Positions 27,292-36,679 are shown, counted from the stretch's first letter. The stretch is 64,000 nucleotides of DNA from Sphingopyxis bauzanensis (GCF_002205675.1 NZ_NISK01000005.1:62001-126000), one strand, 5' to 3'. The notes: generated by a model not told the origin, from the sequence alone. Program-made: numbers and translations.

Positions 27292-28212
27292 ATGGCGCAA
27301 GGCACCCATGATTTCGTCCGCGATCCGCGTAACGACGCGATCCTGATCAACGTCAGCGGCACGCTCGTGCCGCGCGCACAGGCCAGCGTGTCGGTGTTCG
27401 ATAGCGGTTTCATGCTCGGCGACGGGGTGTGGGAGGGGATTCGCGTCCACAAGGGGCGCATGGCGTTCCTCGACCAGCATCTTGACCGGTTGTGGGAGGG
27501 GGCCAAGGCGATCGCGATGGACATCGGCATCGACCGTGTGGCGCTCACCCAGCGGCTCTACGATACGATCGAAGGCAATGGCATGGACGCCTGCCACATC
27601 CGCTTGATGGTGACGCGCGGTATTCGGTCGACGCCCTATCAGGATCCGCGCGTCGTCATCTCGCCCGCGACGATCGTGATCATCGCCGAATATAAGGATC
27701 CGCTGCCGTCGACGGTCGAGAAAGGCCTGTCGCTGTTCACCGTGCATGTGCGCCGCGGCGACCCGGCGGTGCAGGATCCCAAGCTCAACTCGCATTCGAA
27801 GCTCAACTGCATCACCGCGTGCATTCAGGCGGCGCAGGCGGGCGCCGACGAGGCGCTGATGCTCGACCCCCACGGCTTTGTAGCGACGTGCAATTCGACC
27901 CATTTCTTCATCGTCCGCAAGGGCGAGGTATGGACGTCGAGCGGGGATTATTGCCTAGCGGGGATCACGCGCAGCAATGTCATCCGCATCTGCCGCGAGA
28001 ATGATATCCCAGTGTTCGAGAAGAATTTCTCACTGACCGAGGTCCATGGCGCCGATGAAGCGTTTGTGACCGGCACCTTTGCCGGGGTCGTCCCGGCGCA
28101 CACGATCGACGGGCGGGTACTGACCGAGGGGCGCGGGCCGATGGTCGAGCGGTTGCAGGGCTTGTACAAGGCATTGATCGAGCGGGATATTGCGGGGCGC
28201 GGCCGCCCGTGA
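27292..28212 (+). CDS. class IV (branched-chain / D-amino-acid) aminotransferase
   Basis: The 306-residue protein shows the fold-type IV PLP features: VFDSGFMLGDGVWEGIRV, Lys170 in NSHSKLNCITA as the Schiff-base lysine, EALMLDPHGFVATCNSTHFF and a late TGTFAGVVP. Branched-chain and D-amino-acid aminotransferases share these; sequence reading alone does not settle the substrate. Its stop overlaps the next start (GTGA), implying a joint role with the sulfotransferase-like product. Confidence 0.85.
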   Translation: MAQGTHDFVRDPRNDAILINVSGTLVPRAQASVSVFDSGFMLGDGVWEGIRVHKGRMAFLDQHLDRLWEGAKAIAMDIGIDRVALTQRLYDTIEGNGMDACHIRLMVTRGIRSTPYQDPRVVISPATIVIIAEYKDPLPSTVEKGLSLFTVHVRRGDPAVQDPKLNSHSKLNCITACIQAAQAGADEALMLDPHGFVATCNSTHFFIVRKGEVWTSSGDYCLAGITRSNVIRICRENDIPVFEKNFSLTEVHGADEAFVTGTFAGVVPAHTIDGRVLTEGRGPMVERLQGLYKALIERDIAGRGRP

Positions 28213-28943
28213 CCGACTGCATCCGTATCGCGATGTGGTCGGGACCGCGCAATCTCTCGAGGGCGATGATGCGCAGCTTCGGCAGCCGCGCTGATACCCA
28301 TGTCACCGATGAGCCTTTCTACGGCGCCTATCTGAAATCGACCGGCGATCCGCAGCCGATGGCGGACGACGTCCTGGCTTCCATGGACTGCGACTGGCAA
28401 AGCGTCGCGCGCAGCATGACCGGGCCGAACCCGGCGGACACGCCGATCTGGTATCAGAAACATATGGCGCACCATATGGTCGGCCCGATCGCGCACGACG
28501 ACCTGCCGGGCCTCCGCCACGCCTTCCTGATTCGCGATCCGGCGCGCGTTATTGCGAGCTATGCGGCCAAGCGCGTGGCGGTGCGGCCCGACCATCTGGG
28601 GACCGACAAGCAGGTCGAATTTTTCGACCGCGAAGCCGATCGGCTGGGCCATGCGCCGCCGGTGATCGATAGCGCCGACATGCTGGGCGATCCGGCGGCG
28701 ATGCTGCAGAAATTATGCGCGCTGCTGGGGATTGAATGGGATCCGGCGATGCTGTCTTGGGAGGCCGGATTGCGGCCAACCGACGGCATATGGGCGAGCC
28801 ATTGGTATGACGCGGTCGCGGCGAGTACGGGCTTTGGCGCACCCGACAAGCCGCAGCCCGAGCTGACGTCGGAGGCCCAAAGCGTGGCCGACGCCTGTCG
28901 ACCCGACTACGACTATCTGGCGCAGCACAGGATCAAAGCCTGA
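28209..28943 (+). CDS. sulfotransferase-like P-loop protein
   Basis: The 244-residue protein begins IRIAMWSGPRNLSRAMMRSF, in which the WSGPRN/LS segment stands at the 5'-phosphosulfate-binding loop of sulfotransferases. A later LIRDPARVIASYAAKR resembles the 3'-phosphate motif RDP..v.aS. These proteins are commonly found beside class IV aminotransferases; their substrates are largely unknown. The GTG start overlaps the aminotransferase stop. Confidence 0.75.
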   Translation: MTDCIRIAMWSGPRNLSRAMMRSFGSRADTHVTDEPFYGAYLKSTGDPQPMADDVLASMDCDWQSVARSMTGPNPADTPIWYQKHMAHHMVGPIAHDDLPGLRHAFLIRDPARVIASYAAKRVAVRPDHLGTDKQVEFFDREADRLGHAPPVIDSADMLGDPAAMLQKLCALLGIEWDPAMLSWEAGLRPTDGIWASHWYDAVAASTGFGAPDKPQPELTSEAQSVADACRPDYDYLAQHRIKA

Positions 28944-29062
28944 TCCTCGTTATAGCTGCGCAACGGCGAGGAACAATTGCACGCCGCTCTCATTTTCCGC
29001 TGTCCTATTAAGTCCCGCTTTGCCATCTAGTTTGCCGGCACCAACAACAGGGCGGGTCAAAC

Positions 29063-30388
29063 ATGCAATCGCGAGTGAAGTTTGGCAGTTTTCTGCGGGG
29101 AATCGGTTTGGGCTCGGCGGCGCTTTTCGCTGCATCAGCGGTAGCGCAGGAACCCAGCGGGCAGACGGTCATAACCGCCGCACGCTATGTCGATGTGCTG
29201 ACCGGCAAGACGGTCGAATATCCAGCGATCTTCGTCGGCCCCGATGGCCGCATCACCAATATCGCCGATGCGCGGGTCATCAAATGGGGCAGCGACGTCA
29301 AACATATTGACCTCGGCGACAAGACGCTGGTTCCCGGCCTGATCGACATGCACGTCCACCTCGACGGTCCCGCCGACATCGGCGGCTATCGCGGGCTGGA
29401 ATTCACCGACAGTTTCTGGGGCATGACCGCGGTCAAAAATGCGCGCGACATGCTCGATGCCGGGTTCACCACCGTGCGCAACGTCGGTGCGGGCGATCGC
29501 AACGATATCGGGCTGAAGCAGGCGATCGACGCCGGCTATGCCGTGGGACCGCGTATCGTCCCTGCGGGCTATGCGCTGGGCGCGACCGGCGGCCATTGTG
29601 ACAGCACCTTCCTGCCCCCCAGCATGGAAAAGGAGAATGCCAAGGAAGAGGGGATCGGCGATACCCCCGACGAGCTGCGTTATCAGGTCCGCCGCCAGCG
29701 CAAATATGGCGCCGAAGTGATCAAGGTGTGCGCGACCGGCGGCGTCTTCTCGCGCAACACCGAACCCGGTCAGTTGCAGGTGCCCGAGTCCGAGCTGCGC
29801 GCGATCGCCGACGAGGCGCATCAGTGGGGGCTGCGCGTCGCCGCCCACGCGCATGGCGGCGCAGGGATCCGCGCCGCGATTGCTGCCGGGATCGATACGA
29901 TCGAACATGCCAGCCTCGTCGACGACGAAGGCATCCGCATGGCGGTGGCGCGCAAGCAGCCGGTGTGGTTCGCGATGGACATCTTCAACACCGAATATAC
30001 CCAGGCCGAAGGCGCCAAGAACGGGGTGCTCGAGGATAATCTGCGCAAGGATCGCGAGATCGCGCAGATTCAGCGCGACAATTTCCGCAAGGCGCACCGC
30101 GCCGGGGTGCGGATGGTTTTTGCGTCTGACGCCGGGGTGATGCCGCACAGCCAGGTCGGCGGCCAGTTCCGCGTGATGGTCGAATATGGAATGACCCCGC
30201 TGCAAGCCATTCAGGCGGCGACAAAGAACGCCGCCGAGGCGCTGGGGCGCGAGAAGGACGTCGGGGCGATCGCGGTGGGGCGTTATGCCGATCTGGTCGC
30301 GGTCGAAGGCGATCCGCTTACCGATGTGCGCCAGCTGGAAAGCGTCGATGCGGTGGTCAAGGGCGGAGTGCTGGTGAAGGGGGAGTAG
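29063..30388 (+). CDS. secreted amidohydrolase (Xaa-Pro dipeptidase/imidazolonepropionase-like)
   Basis: The 441-residue product has a signal peptide (FLRGIGLGSAALFAASAVAQ). The amidohydrolase barrel motifs are LIDMHVHL (His97, His99), a Lys in GAEVIKVCATGG, HAHGGAGIRAAI, TIEHAS and FASDAGVMPH. These metal enzymes hydrolyse cyclic amides or Xaa-Pro dipeptides; export suggests scavenging in the periplasm. It is monocistronic with about 120 noncoding bases on each side, the downstream gap holding a degenerate repeat. Confidence 0.87.
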   Translation: MQSRVKFGSFLRGIGLGSAALFAASAVAQEPSGQTVITAARYVDVLTGKTVEYPAIFVGPDGRITNIADARVIKWGSDVKHIDLGDKTLVPGLIDMHVHLDGPADIGGYRGLEFTDSFWGMTAVKNARDMLDAGFTTVRNVGAGDRNDIGLKQAIDAGYAVGPRIVPAGYALGATGGHCDSTFLPPSMEKENAKEEGIGDTPDELRYQVRRQRKYGAEVIKVCATGGVFSRNTEPGQLQVPESELRAIADEAHQWGLRVAAHAHGGAGIRAAIAAGIDTIEHASLVDDEGIRMAVARKQPVWFAMDIFNTEYTQAEGAKNGVLEDNLRKDREIAQIQRDNFRKAHRAGVRMVFASDAGVMPHSQVGGQFRVMVEYGMTPLQAIQAATKNAAEALGREKDVGAIAVGRYADLVAVEGDPLTDVRQLESVDAVVKGGVLVKGE

Positions 30389-30404
30389 TCACGCCCACCT
30401 GAAG

Positions 30405-30494
30405 CCGTTCGTACCGAGCTTTTTTGAAGCACCGTAGTTCTTCGCTGCAACGGTGAAGGGAAGGACAGCCCTTCGACAAGCCCAGGGCGACGGA
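30405..30494. repeat. degenerate palindromic repeat
   Basis: CCGTTCGTACCGAG at 30405 and CTTCGACAAGCCCAGGGCGA ending near 30491 resemble worn arms of the CGAAGTCGAG repeat class. It lies between convergent genes. Confidence 0.45.
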
Positions 30495-30505
30495 AATTTG
30501 GTTGC

Positions 30506-31294
30506 TCAATACACCACCAGCTTCTCCACGATCGCATCGCGCATGTCTGGGGTGAAGTTCAGCACCGCCTCGGCATAGGTTGCCACATCGCCATGATCGC
30601 GGCGCACCGTTGCCAGTGCGGCGTCGAGGAAGATTGGGTTCACCGACATCAAGGTGCGGATCGCGTCGTCGTGGATTTCGGAATTGTAACGGGCGCGGAT
30701 GACATCGCCGCCCTGCGCAATCCGCTCCTCGATCTTGCCCGCGCTGTTGGTGAGCAGATAATCGTGCATCAGATCATCCTCATGCACTCCAAGCAGCCGG
30801 TGGACGATCGCAACCGCAAAGCCGGTACGGTCCTTGCCCGCGACGCAATGGACCAGGCTGGGCGCGTCATATTCGGCGAGCGCAGCAAGATAGAGGCGCA
30901 GCGTGTTCACCAGCACCGGACGGTAGGGCATCCCGGCATAGACATCGATCATCCGCGAGCGCGCCGTGTCGTTATCGATCGTACCTCCTGCCGCCTGCAA
31001 ATGGGGGGCGAGACCCGCGGTATTGCCTTCGGCATAGAGAACGCGCGCCGAAAAGCCTTCGGGTCGCCGACAGGGATGCAGGGCGCGTTCGTCGTCACCG
31101 CGCAGATCGATGATCGTCTCGATCCCCAGCTTGTCGATCGCCACCAGATCGTCGTCGTTAGCGTCCTGATGATGCGCCGAACGCCACAACATGCCGCTGC
31201 GCAGCCGCCCGCCGCCCTCGACCGCATAGCCGCCATAATCGCGGAAATTGTGGATACCGGTCAGGGGCAGGACGCGCTCGGCAATCATGGTCAT
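30506..31294 (-). CDS. tyrosine-protein phosphatase (Tyr_phosphatase3 type)
   Basis: This 262-residue protein has the P-loop HCVAGKDRTG (Cys150, Arg156 counted from ATG 31294) and the family N-terminus GIHNFRDYGGYA. Substrates in bacteria may be phosphotyrosine or phospholipids. ATG 31294 overlaps the crotonase stop (ATGA); ATG 31288 is the alternative, better spaced from AGGAGA. Coupling to a crotonase gene is seen but unexplained. Confidence 0.88.
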   Translation of the reverse strand: MTMIAERVLPLTGIHNFRDYGGYAVEGGGRLRSGMLWRSAHHQDANDDDLVAIDKLGIETIIDLRGDDERALHPCRRPEGFSARVLYAEGNTAGLAPHLQAAGGTIDNDTARSRMIDVYAGMPYRPVLVNTLRLYLAALAEYDAPSLVHCVAGKDRTGFAVAIVHRLLGVHEDDLMHDYLLTNSAGKIEERIAQGGDVIRARYNSEIHDDAIRTLMSVNPIFLDAALATVRRDHGDVATYAEAVLNFTPDMRDAIVEKLVVY

Positions 31295-32094
31295 TCTCCT
31301 GTAAACACCGGCGGGCGTTTTTCGACGAAGGCATTGATCGCCTCCCGGTTGTCGGCCGTTTCGTGCACAATCGCCTGATAGGCGGCGCTGAGCTCCAAGA
31401 TGTCGCTCATCCGGCTATGCTGCGCCTCGCGCAGCAGCCTTTTGGTCAGGCGCAGCGCGCGCGGCGGATTGCACACGATCCGTTCGGCAATCGCGACCGC
31501 GCGGTCGAGCAGTTCCGCGTCGGGGACGACGTCCGTGACCAGACCATATTCCTTTGCCTGCTGCGCGTCAAAGCGGTCGCCGGTCAGGAACAGTTCGGCG
31601 GCGCGGGGATAGCCCAGCACCTTCTGGAGCAACCAGGCGCCGCCGTCGCCGGGAACGATCCCGACCTTGATAAAACTGCACGCGAATTTGGCGCTTTCGG
31701 CGGCGATGCGGATGTCGCAGGTGCAAGCGAGGTCGCAGCCCAGGCCAATGGCGTGACCGTTGACCGCAGCGATCATCGGCACTTCGCAGTCCATCAGCGC
31801 GCGGATCACCGCCTGCACGCCCTTGCGATAATTGGCGCGGGTAGAGTCGGGCTGGTCGAGGACGCCGATGCCAGTGCGATCCTGCATGCCTTTGAGGTTG
31901 CCGCCGGCGCTGAAGGCCTTGCCGCTGCCGGTCAGGATGATTGCGCTGACGCCGCGATCGTCGCCAAGGGAGCGGAGCGTGTCGATGATGTCCTGGCAAT
32001 CGTCATGGGTGCCGATCGCGTTCATGCTTTCGGGCTTGATCATGGTCAGGATTGCGATCTTGCCCCGCCGCTCGACACTCAAAAATTCGCCCAT
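31291..32094 (-). CDS. enoyl-CoA hydratase/isomerase (crotonase family)
   Basis: The 267-residue product has the oxyanion-hole segments SGKAFSAGGNLKGM and AAVNGHAIGLGCDLACTCDI, and the second catalytic region FIKVGIVPGDGGAWLL (Asp at the second Glu position of hydratases, as in many isomerase-like or 6-oxocamphor-hydrolase-like members). It would hydrate or isomerise an enoyl-CoA. ATG 32094 is preferred over 32274. It is divergent from an acyl-CoA dehydrogenase gene by 50 bases. Confidence 0.88.
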   Translation of the reverse strand: MGEFLSVERRGKIAILTMIKPESMNAIGTHDDCQDIIDTLRSLGDDRGVSAIILTGSGKAFSAGGNLKGMQDRTGIGVLDQPDSTRANYRKGVQAVIRALMDCEVPMIAAVNGHAIGLGCDLACTCDIRIAAESAKFACSFIKVGIVPGDGGAWLLQKVLGYPRAAELFLTGDRFDAQQAKEYGLVTDVVPDAELLDRAVAIAERIVCNPPRALRLTKRLLREAQHSRMSDILELSAAYQAIVHETADNREAINAFVEKRPPVFTGE

Positions 32095-32144
32095 GATCAA
32101 AATTCCTTTCCTGTTGGCAAAGGCTATTGCATGGCTGCCGGGAC

Positions 32145-33284
32145 ATGCAAGGCTTTGCACTCTATCCTTTCGATCCACCTGGCGATGTCGCGGCACGGCG
32201 CGACGAATTGCGAGCATGGCTTGCGGTGAATCAACCGCAAGGCGACATCGTTGCGCGCGCCAATTGCTGGGCAAGCTTCGATGCCGATTTCAGCCGTGCG
32301 CTGGGCGCTGCGGGCTATGTCGGGATGACACTCCCGGCGCGGTACGGCGGCGGCGACCGGCATCCGCTTGAACGCTATGTGGTGATCGAGGAATTGCTGG
32401 CGGCGGGTGCGCCGGTTGGTGCGCACTGGATCGCTGACCGCCAGACGGGTCCGCTGATCCTGCGCTATGGCAGCGAGGAGCAGCGCGAACGCTATCTGCC
32501 GGGAATTGCCAAGGGCGAGCTTTACGCGTGCATCGGCCTGTCCGAACCCGGTGCAGGTTCCGACCTAGCCGCGGTGCGCACGACAGCGCGCGAAACCGCC
32601 GCGGGCTGGCGCATCAACGGCCAGAAAATCTGGACCACCGGCGCGCATTTTTCGCACATCATGCTGGCACTTGTCCGCTCCGAAGAGGGCAGCGAGCGAG
32701 GCGCGGGATTGAGCCAGCTGCTAATCGATCTCGACACCCCCGGGATCACGATCCGCCCGATCATCGACATGGCGGGTCATCATGATTTCAACGAGGTGTT
32801 TTTCGACGATGTGCTGGTGCCGCACGGCGCCTTGGTCGGGACGCGCGGGCAGGGGTGGCAACAGGTTACCGCCGAGCTGGGTCTCGAACGATCCGGGCCG
32901 GAGCGCTATCTGTCGAGCCACGCGCTGCTTGCCGCGCTGATCGATGCAGCGGGCGCCGATCCCGATCCGGCGGTCGCGTCGCTGATTGGCGAACTGGCGG
33001 CCGAAATGTGGACGCTGCGCCGACTGTCGATGTCGACCGCGGCGAAGCTGGCGGCGGGCGAGGATCCGATGGTCGAGGCGTCGGTGGTCAAGGAATTGGG
33101 CAATGCGTTCGAGCAGGACATGCCGCGCCGGGTGCAAGCGATCGTGACAAGCGGCTGGGACGACCCGGACGATCTGGCGCGCCTGCTCCGCGCCCTGCTG
33201 ATCGCATCGCCCAGCTTTTCGCTGCGCGGCGGGACGCGCGAGGTGATCCGCGGGATCATCGCACGCGGACTGGGCCTGCGATGA
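32145..33284 (+). CDS. acyl-CoA dehydrogenase
   Basis: A 379-residue flavoenzyme with the FAD/acyl-binding middle-domain motifs GLSEPGAGSDLAAVRTTA and KIWTTGAHFSH, and VFFDDVLVPHGALVG. The C-terminal helical domain is present, ending SLRGGTREVIRGIIARGLGL, as in members acting on bulky acyl-CoAs. It starts at ATG 32145 (TTG 32127 possible) and overlaps the next gene by 4 bases, so the two products probably form a heteromer, as for steroid-type FadE pairs (inference). Confidence 0.9.
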   Translation: MQGFALYPFDPPGDVAARRDELRAWLAVNQPQGDIVARANCWASFDADFSRALGAAGYVGMTLPARYGGGDRHPLERYVVIEELLAAGAPVGAHWIADRQTGPLILRYGSEEQRERYLPGIAKGELYACIGLSEPGAGSDLAAVRTTARETAAGWRINGQKIWTTGAHFSHIMLALVRSEEGSERGAGLSQLLIDLDTPGITIRPIIDMAGHHDFNEVFFDDVLVPHGALVGTRGQGWQQVTAELGLERSGPERYLSSHALLAALIDAAGADPDPAVASLIGELAAEMWTLRRLSMSTAAKLAAGEDPMVEASVVKELGNAFEQDMPRRVQAIVTSGWDDPDDLARLLRALLIASPSFSLRGGTREVIRGIIARGLGLR

Positions 33285-33976
33285 GCGCGGCGCGCGAGAT
33301 GCTGTGTGATACCGCGCGGGCGGTGTTCGCCGAGGCGGCGCCGGCGGGGATGGGCCCCATTGAGGAAGCCGGTTTTGCGTTGTTGCTGGTGCCGGAAGAC
33401 GCGGGCGGCTTTGGCGGTGACTGGGGCGACGTGAATGCGGTGCTGCAGATTGCCGGAGTCGTGGTTCCCGACCTGCCGGTTGCCGAGCTGATCGTGAATG
33501 ATGCGCTGCAACCCGCCGCGACCGTGAGCCTGATGGCGGGAGCGATGGGTCAGGCGCTGGCGCTGTCGATCGAGCATGTGAACACGCGCCAACAGTTCGG
33601 GCGGCCGCTGGGGAAATTTCAGGCGGTGCAGCAATCGCTGGCGGTGATGGCGTGCGAGGTGCGCGCGGTCGAAGCGGCAGCGGCGGCGCTGGCGGCGCGG
33701 CTGGATGCGGTGGGTCTTGATGTCGCTGCAGCGGAATTCGAGATTGCTGCGACGAAGCTGCGTGCGAACCGCGCGGTCGGGGTCGTCACCGCGATCGCGC
33801 ACCAGGTGCATGGCGCGATCGGCTTTACCCGCGAATATGAACTCAGCCGGGTCACGATCCCTCTGATGCGCTGGCGCGGCGCGCATGGGAATGATGCGTA
33901 TTGGGCGCAGCTACTCGGGCGGCAGGTTGCGGAGTTTGGCGGCAAGGGGCTGTGGGAAGCACTAACCGCGCGTTGA
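33281..33976 (+). CDS. internally shortened acyl-CoA dehydrogenase-like protein
   Basis: At 231 residues this is far shorter than the usual 370-400. A stretch of the N-terminal helical domain (EEAGFALLLVPEDAGGFG, VVVPDLPVAELI) runs directly into the C-terminal helical domain (ALSIEHVNTRQQFGRPLGKFQ and HQVHGAIGFTREYELSRVT); the middle beta domain, about 150 residues, is absent. The frame is open throughout and the start overlaps the preceding dehydrogenase stop, so it is probably expressed. It may be a non-catalytic partner or a decaying paralogue. Confidence 0.8.
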   Translation: MSAAREMLCDTARAVFAEAAPAGMGPIEEAGFALLLVPEDAGGFGGDWGDVNAVLQIAGVVVPDLPVAELIVNDALQPAATVSLMAGAMGQALALSIEHVNTRQQFGRPLGKFQAVQQSLAVMACEVRAVEAAAAALAARLDAVGLDVAAAEFEIAATKLRANRAVGVVTAIAHQVHGAIGFTREYELSRVTIPLMRWRGAHGNDAYWAQLLGRQVAEFGGKGLWEALTAR

Positions 33977-33992
33977 GCTCCTGCAATATATT

Positions 33993-34072
33993 CCGTTCGC
34001 AGCGAGCCAAGTCGAGATGCCTTTGGGCGATGCGCCACGTCAGGGTGTCCCGTCTTCGCCCGGCACGAACGG
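33993..34072. repeat. diverged palindromic repeat, CGAAGTCGAG family
   Basis: CCGTTCGCAGCGAGCCAAGT and, at the other end, GTCTTCGCCCGGCACGAACG form worn inverted arms, matching the better copies at 9306 and 47140. It lies between convergent genes. Confidence 0.6.
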
Positions 34073-34082
34073 AGGTTGGCAA

Positions 34083-35213
34083 TTACCGCACCGCGCCACC
34101 TTCGCGCAGCGCCCTAATCCGTGCTGCGTCATAGCCGAGGCCCGCCAATACCGCATCGCCATCGGCGCCGACAGCCGGGGCGGGGCGCGGGGCGTCGTTG
34201 ACCGTTGCGGAATAGCGCGGCGCGGGAGCGGGCTGGACCGCGCCGCCGATTTCGACAAACGTCTCACGCGCTACGTTATGAGGGTGCTGGGGCGCTTCGC
34301 TCAGCGACAGGATCGGCGCGAAGCAGACGTCGGTCATCTCCATGATCGCGCACCATTCGTCGCGGGTCCTGGTCGCAAAAATCGCGGTCAGTTTTTGCTT
34401 GAGCGATTCCCATTGCGAAGGATCCATTTGAGCATCGAAGGAAGGGTCGTTTTGCAGTCCGGTCTTCTCGCGCAGCAGCGCATAGAATTGCGGTTCGATC
34501 GATCCGATCGAGATGAATTTGCCATCGGCGCAGACATAGCTGTCATAGAAATGCGCGCCGCCGTCGAGCATGTTGACCCCGGCCTCGTCCTTGAGTCGAC
34601 CAGCCGCGTGGAACCCCCAGCTCATCCCGGCGAGCAGCGCCGATCCGTCCGTCATCGCGCAATCGATCACCTGACCCTCGCCGGTACGCGCCGCATGGAC
34701 GAGCGCACTCGACATGCCGAACGCCAGCATCATCCCACCGCCGCCAAAATCGCCGACATAATTGACCGGCGGCACCGGCTTTTCGCCCGCGCGGCCGATG
34801 CCGTGAAGGACGCCCGACAGCGAAATATAATTAATGTCGTGGCCTGCTGCCTGCGCATAAGGTCCATACTGGCCCCAGCCCGTCATGCGGCCATAAACAA
34901 GCTTCGGATTGTCGGCGAGCAGCACATCTGGGCCAAGCCCGAGCCGTTCCATCACGCCCGGGCGATAGCCCTCGATGATCCCGTCGGCGCTTTTGCAAAT
35001 ATCACGCGCGATCGCGACCGCTTCCGGGTTCTTCATATCGAGCACGATCGAGGTCCGGTTGCGGCTGAGCGGATCGCGCGGGTCCATGAAACCGCCGGGG
35101 CGGTCGATGCGGATCACCTCGGCGCCATGATCGGCGAGCATCATCGCGCAAAAGGGACCGGGACCAATGCCCGCAAATTCGATGATTTTGATTCCGCGCA
35201 ACGGTCCTGACAT
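34083..35213 (-). CDS. alpha-methylacyl-CoA racemase (CaiB/BaiF family)
   Basis: The 376-residue protein begins GPLRGIKIIEFAGIGPGPF, as family III CoA-transferases and racemases do. His125 in AGHDINYI and Asp155 in YVGDFGGGGM correspond to the His/Asp acid-base pair of alpha-methylacyl-CoA racemase, which favours racemase over CoA transferase. Its role would be to convert (2R)- to (2S)-methylacyl-CoA so that beta-oxidation of methyl-branched chains can proceed, releasing propionyl-CoA. It stands alone on the minus strand inside the acyl-CoA cluster. Confidence 0.88.
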   Translation of the reverse strand: MSGPLRGIKIIEFAGIGPGPFCAMMLADHGAEVIRIDRPGGFMDPRDPLSRNRTSIVLDMKNPEAVAIARDICKSADGIIEGYRPGVMERLGLGPDVLLADNPKLVYGRMTGWGQYGPYAQAAGHDINYISLSGVLHGIGRAGEKPVPPVNYVGDFGGGGMMLAFGMSSALVHAARTGEGQVIDCAMTDGSALLAGMSWGFHAAGRLKDEAGVNMLDGGAHFYDSYVCADGKFISIGSIEPQFYALLREKTGLQNDPSFDAQMDPSQWESLKQKLTAIFATRTRDEWCAIMEMTDVCFAPILSLSEAPQHPHNVARETFVEIGGAVQPAPAPRYSATVNDAPRPAPAVGADGDAVLAGLGYDAARIRALREGGAVR

Positions 35214-35331
35214 ATCTTGCTCCCTGTTTGCTCATATTCGATTGTAGGCGGCGAGTGCGGCCCGGTTGTCTTTGAAGTGTCCCAATGCGATTCTAGCGCG
35301 TCATTGATCCCGAACGGAGAGGTTTCCTAAA

Positions 35332-36669
35332 ATGCTCAATCGCCGCCAGTTTTCCATGACCGCCTTTGCCTTTGCGGGCCTTGCCATGCAGAGCCGCGCC
35401 GCGGCGGGTGGACTGATGGCGACCGCGCCCGGTTATGGTCCGCTGCAAAGCGACCCCGCGGGGCTGATCGACCTGCCGCCCGGGTTTTCCTACCAGATTG
35501 TCTCGCAGTTGGGCGACGCGATGAACGACGGGTGCCGCGTCCCCGATCGCGCTGACGGCATGGGCTGTTTCCGCCTCGATAGCGGCAAGCTGGCGCTGGT
35601 GCGCAATCACGAGCTCGGACCGCAGCATATCGCCAGCGGGCCTTTGAATGCTGGCGCGGCGGTGCCGCAAGGCACATTCGACCGCGTTGGCGGCGCGGCC
35701 ATTCCGGGCGGCACGACGACGCTGGTGCTCGATGCCAGCACACTGAAGGTTGAGCAGGAATATCTCAGCTTGCTCGGTACGATCCGCAACTGCGCGGGCG
35801 GGGTGACGCCTTGGAACAGCTGGCTGTCGTGCGAGGAAAGCGTCGCTGGCCCTGCTGATGGCGTCGGGCAGCCGCATGGCTGGATTTTCGATGTACCCGC
35901 CGGCGCCGGAAAGCTTGTCAAGGCCGAGCCGTTGAAAGCGATGGGTCGTTTTGTGCGCGAGGCCGCGGCAGTCGATCCGCGCACCGGCATCGTCTATATG
36001 ACCGAGGATCGCGACGACAGCCTGTTCTACCGTTTCCTGCCTGACGTTCCGGGGTCGCTCCACCGCGGCGGGCGATTGCAGGCGCTGGCCTTTTTCGACC
36101 AGAGCATCGGCGACAGCCGCAACTGGACGACGCCGGTGATGCAGCCGGGAAGCTGGCATTTCGCCGCCTGGATCGACCTCGACGACCCCGAAAGCCCCGC
36201 CGACGACCTGCGCCTGCGCGGCGCGACCAAGGGCGCGGCCCGATTTGCGCGCGGCGAAGGCATCCATTGGGGCGACGATGAGCTTTATTTTACCTGCACG
36301 TCGGGCGGCCCCGCAAAACAAGGCCAGATCATGCGCTATCGCCCCTCGCATGATGAGGGGACGCCGCAGGAACGATCGAATCCCGGGCGGTTGCAATTGT
36401 TCCTCGAATCGTCCGATCCCGCGCAATATTGCTTCGGCGACAATCTGACGGTCGCACCCAACGGGCATCTGATCGTCTGCGAAGATCAATATGGCGATGT
36501 CGTCGACAACCATCTGCGCGGCGTCACTCCTTATGGCGAGGTTTATGCCTTTGGCCGGATACGGACGCAGACCGAGCCGGCAGGGGTGTGTTTTGCCCCC
36601 GACGGCAAGACCATGTTTTTGAATCTGTACAGTCCGACCAAGACGCTGGCGATCCGTGGCCCGTTCTGA
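35332..36669 (+). CDS. PhoX-like (DUF839) Tat-exported protein
   Basis: The 445-residue protein starts with a twin-arginine-like signal (NRRQFSMTAFAFAGLAM). The body matches PhoX-like beta-propeller proteins: LVRNHELGP, WNSWLSCEESV, VYMTEDRDDSLFYRFLPD, EGIHWGDDELYFTCT and FGDNLTVAPNGHLIVCEDQ, acidic loops suited to calcium/iron binding. PhoX is an alkaline phosphatase, but many DUF839 members have unproven activity. It interrupts the acyl-CoA cluster without obvious linkage. Confidence 0.8.
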   Translation: MLNRRQFSMTAFAFAGLAMQSRAAAGGLMATAPGYGPLQSDPAGLIDLPPGFSYQIVSQLGDAMNDGCRVPDRADGMGCFRLDSGKLALVRNHELGPQHIASGPLNAGAAVPQGTFDRVGGAAIPGGTTTLVLDASTLKVEQEYLSLLGTIRNCAGGVTPWNSWLSCEESVAGPADGVGQPHGWIFDVPAGAGKLVKAEPLKAMGRFVREAAAVDPRTGIVYMTEDRDDSLFYRFLPDVPGSLHRGGRLQALAFFDQSIGDSRNWTTPVMQPGSWHFAAWIDLDDPESPADDLRLRGATKGAARFARGEGIHWGDDELYFTCTSGGPAKQGQIMRYRPSHDEGTPQERSNPGRLQLFLESSDPAQYCFGDNLTVAPNGHLIVCEDQYGDVVDNHLRGVTPYGEVYAFGRIRTQTEPAGVCFAPDGKTMFLNLYSPTKTLAIRGPF

Positions 36670-36679
36670 GCCGACGTGA

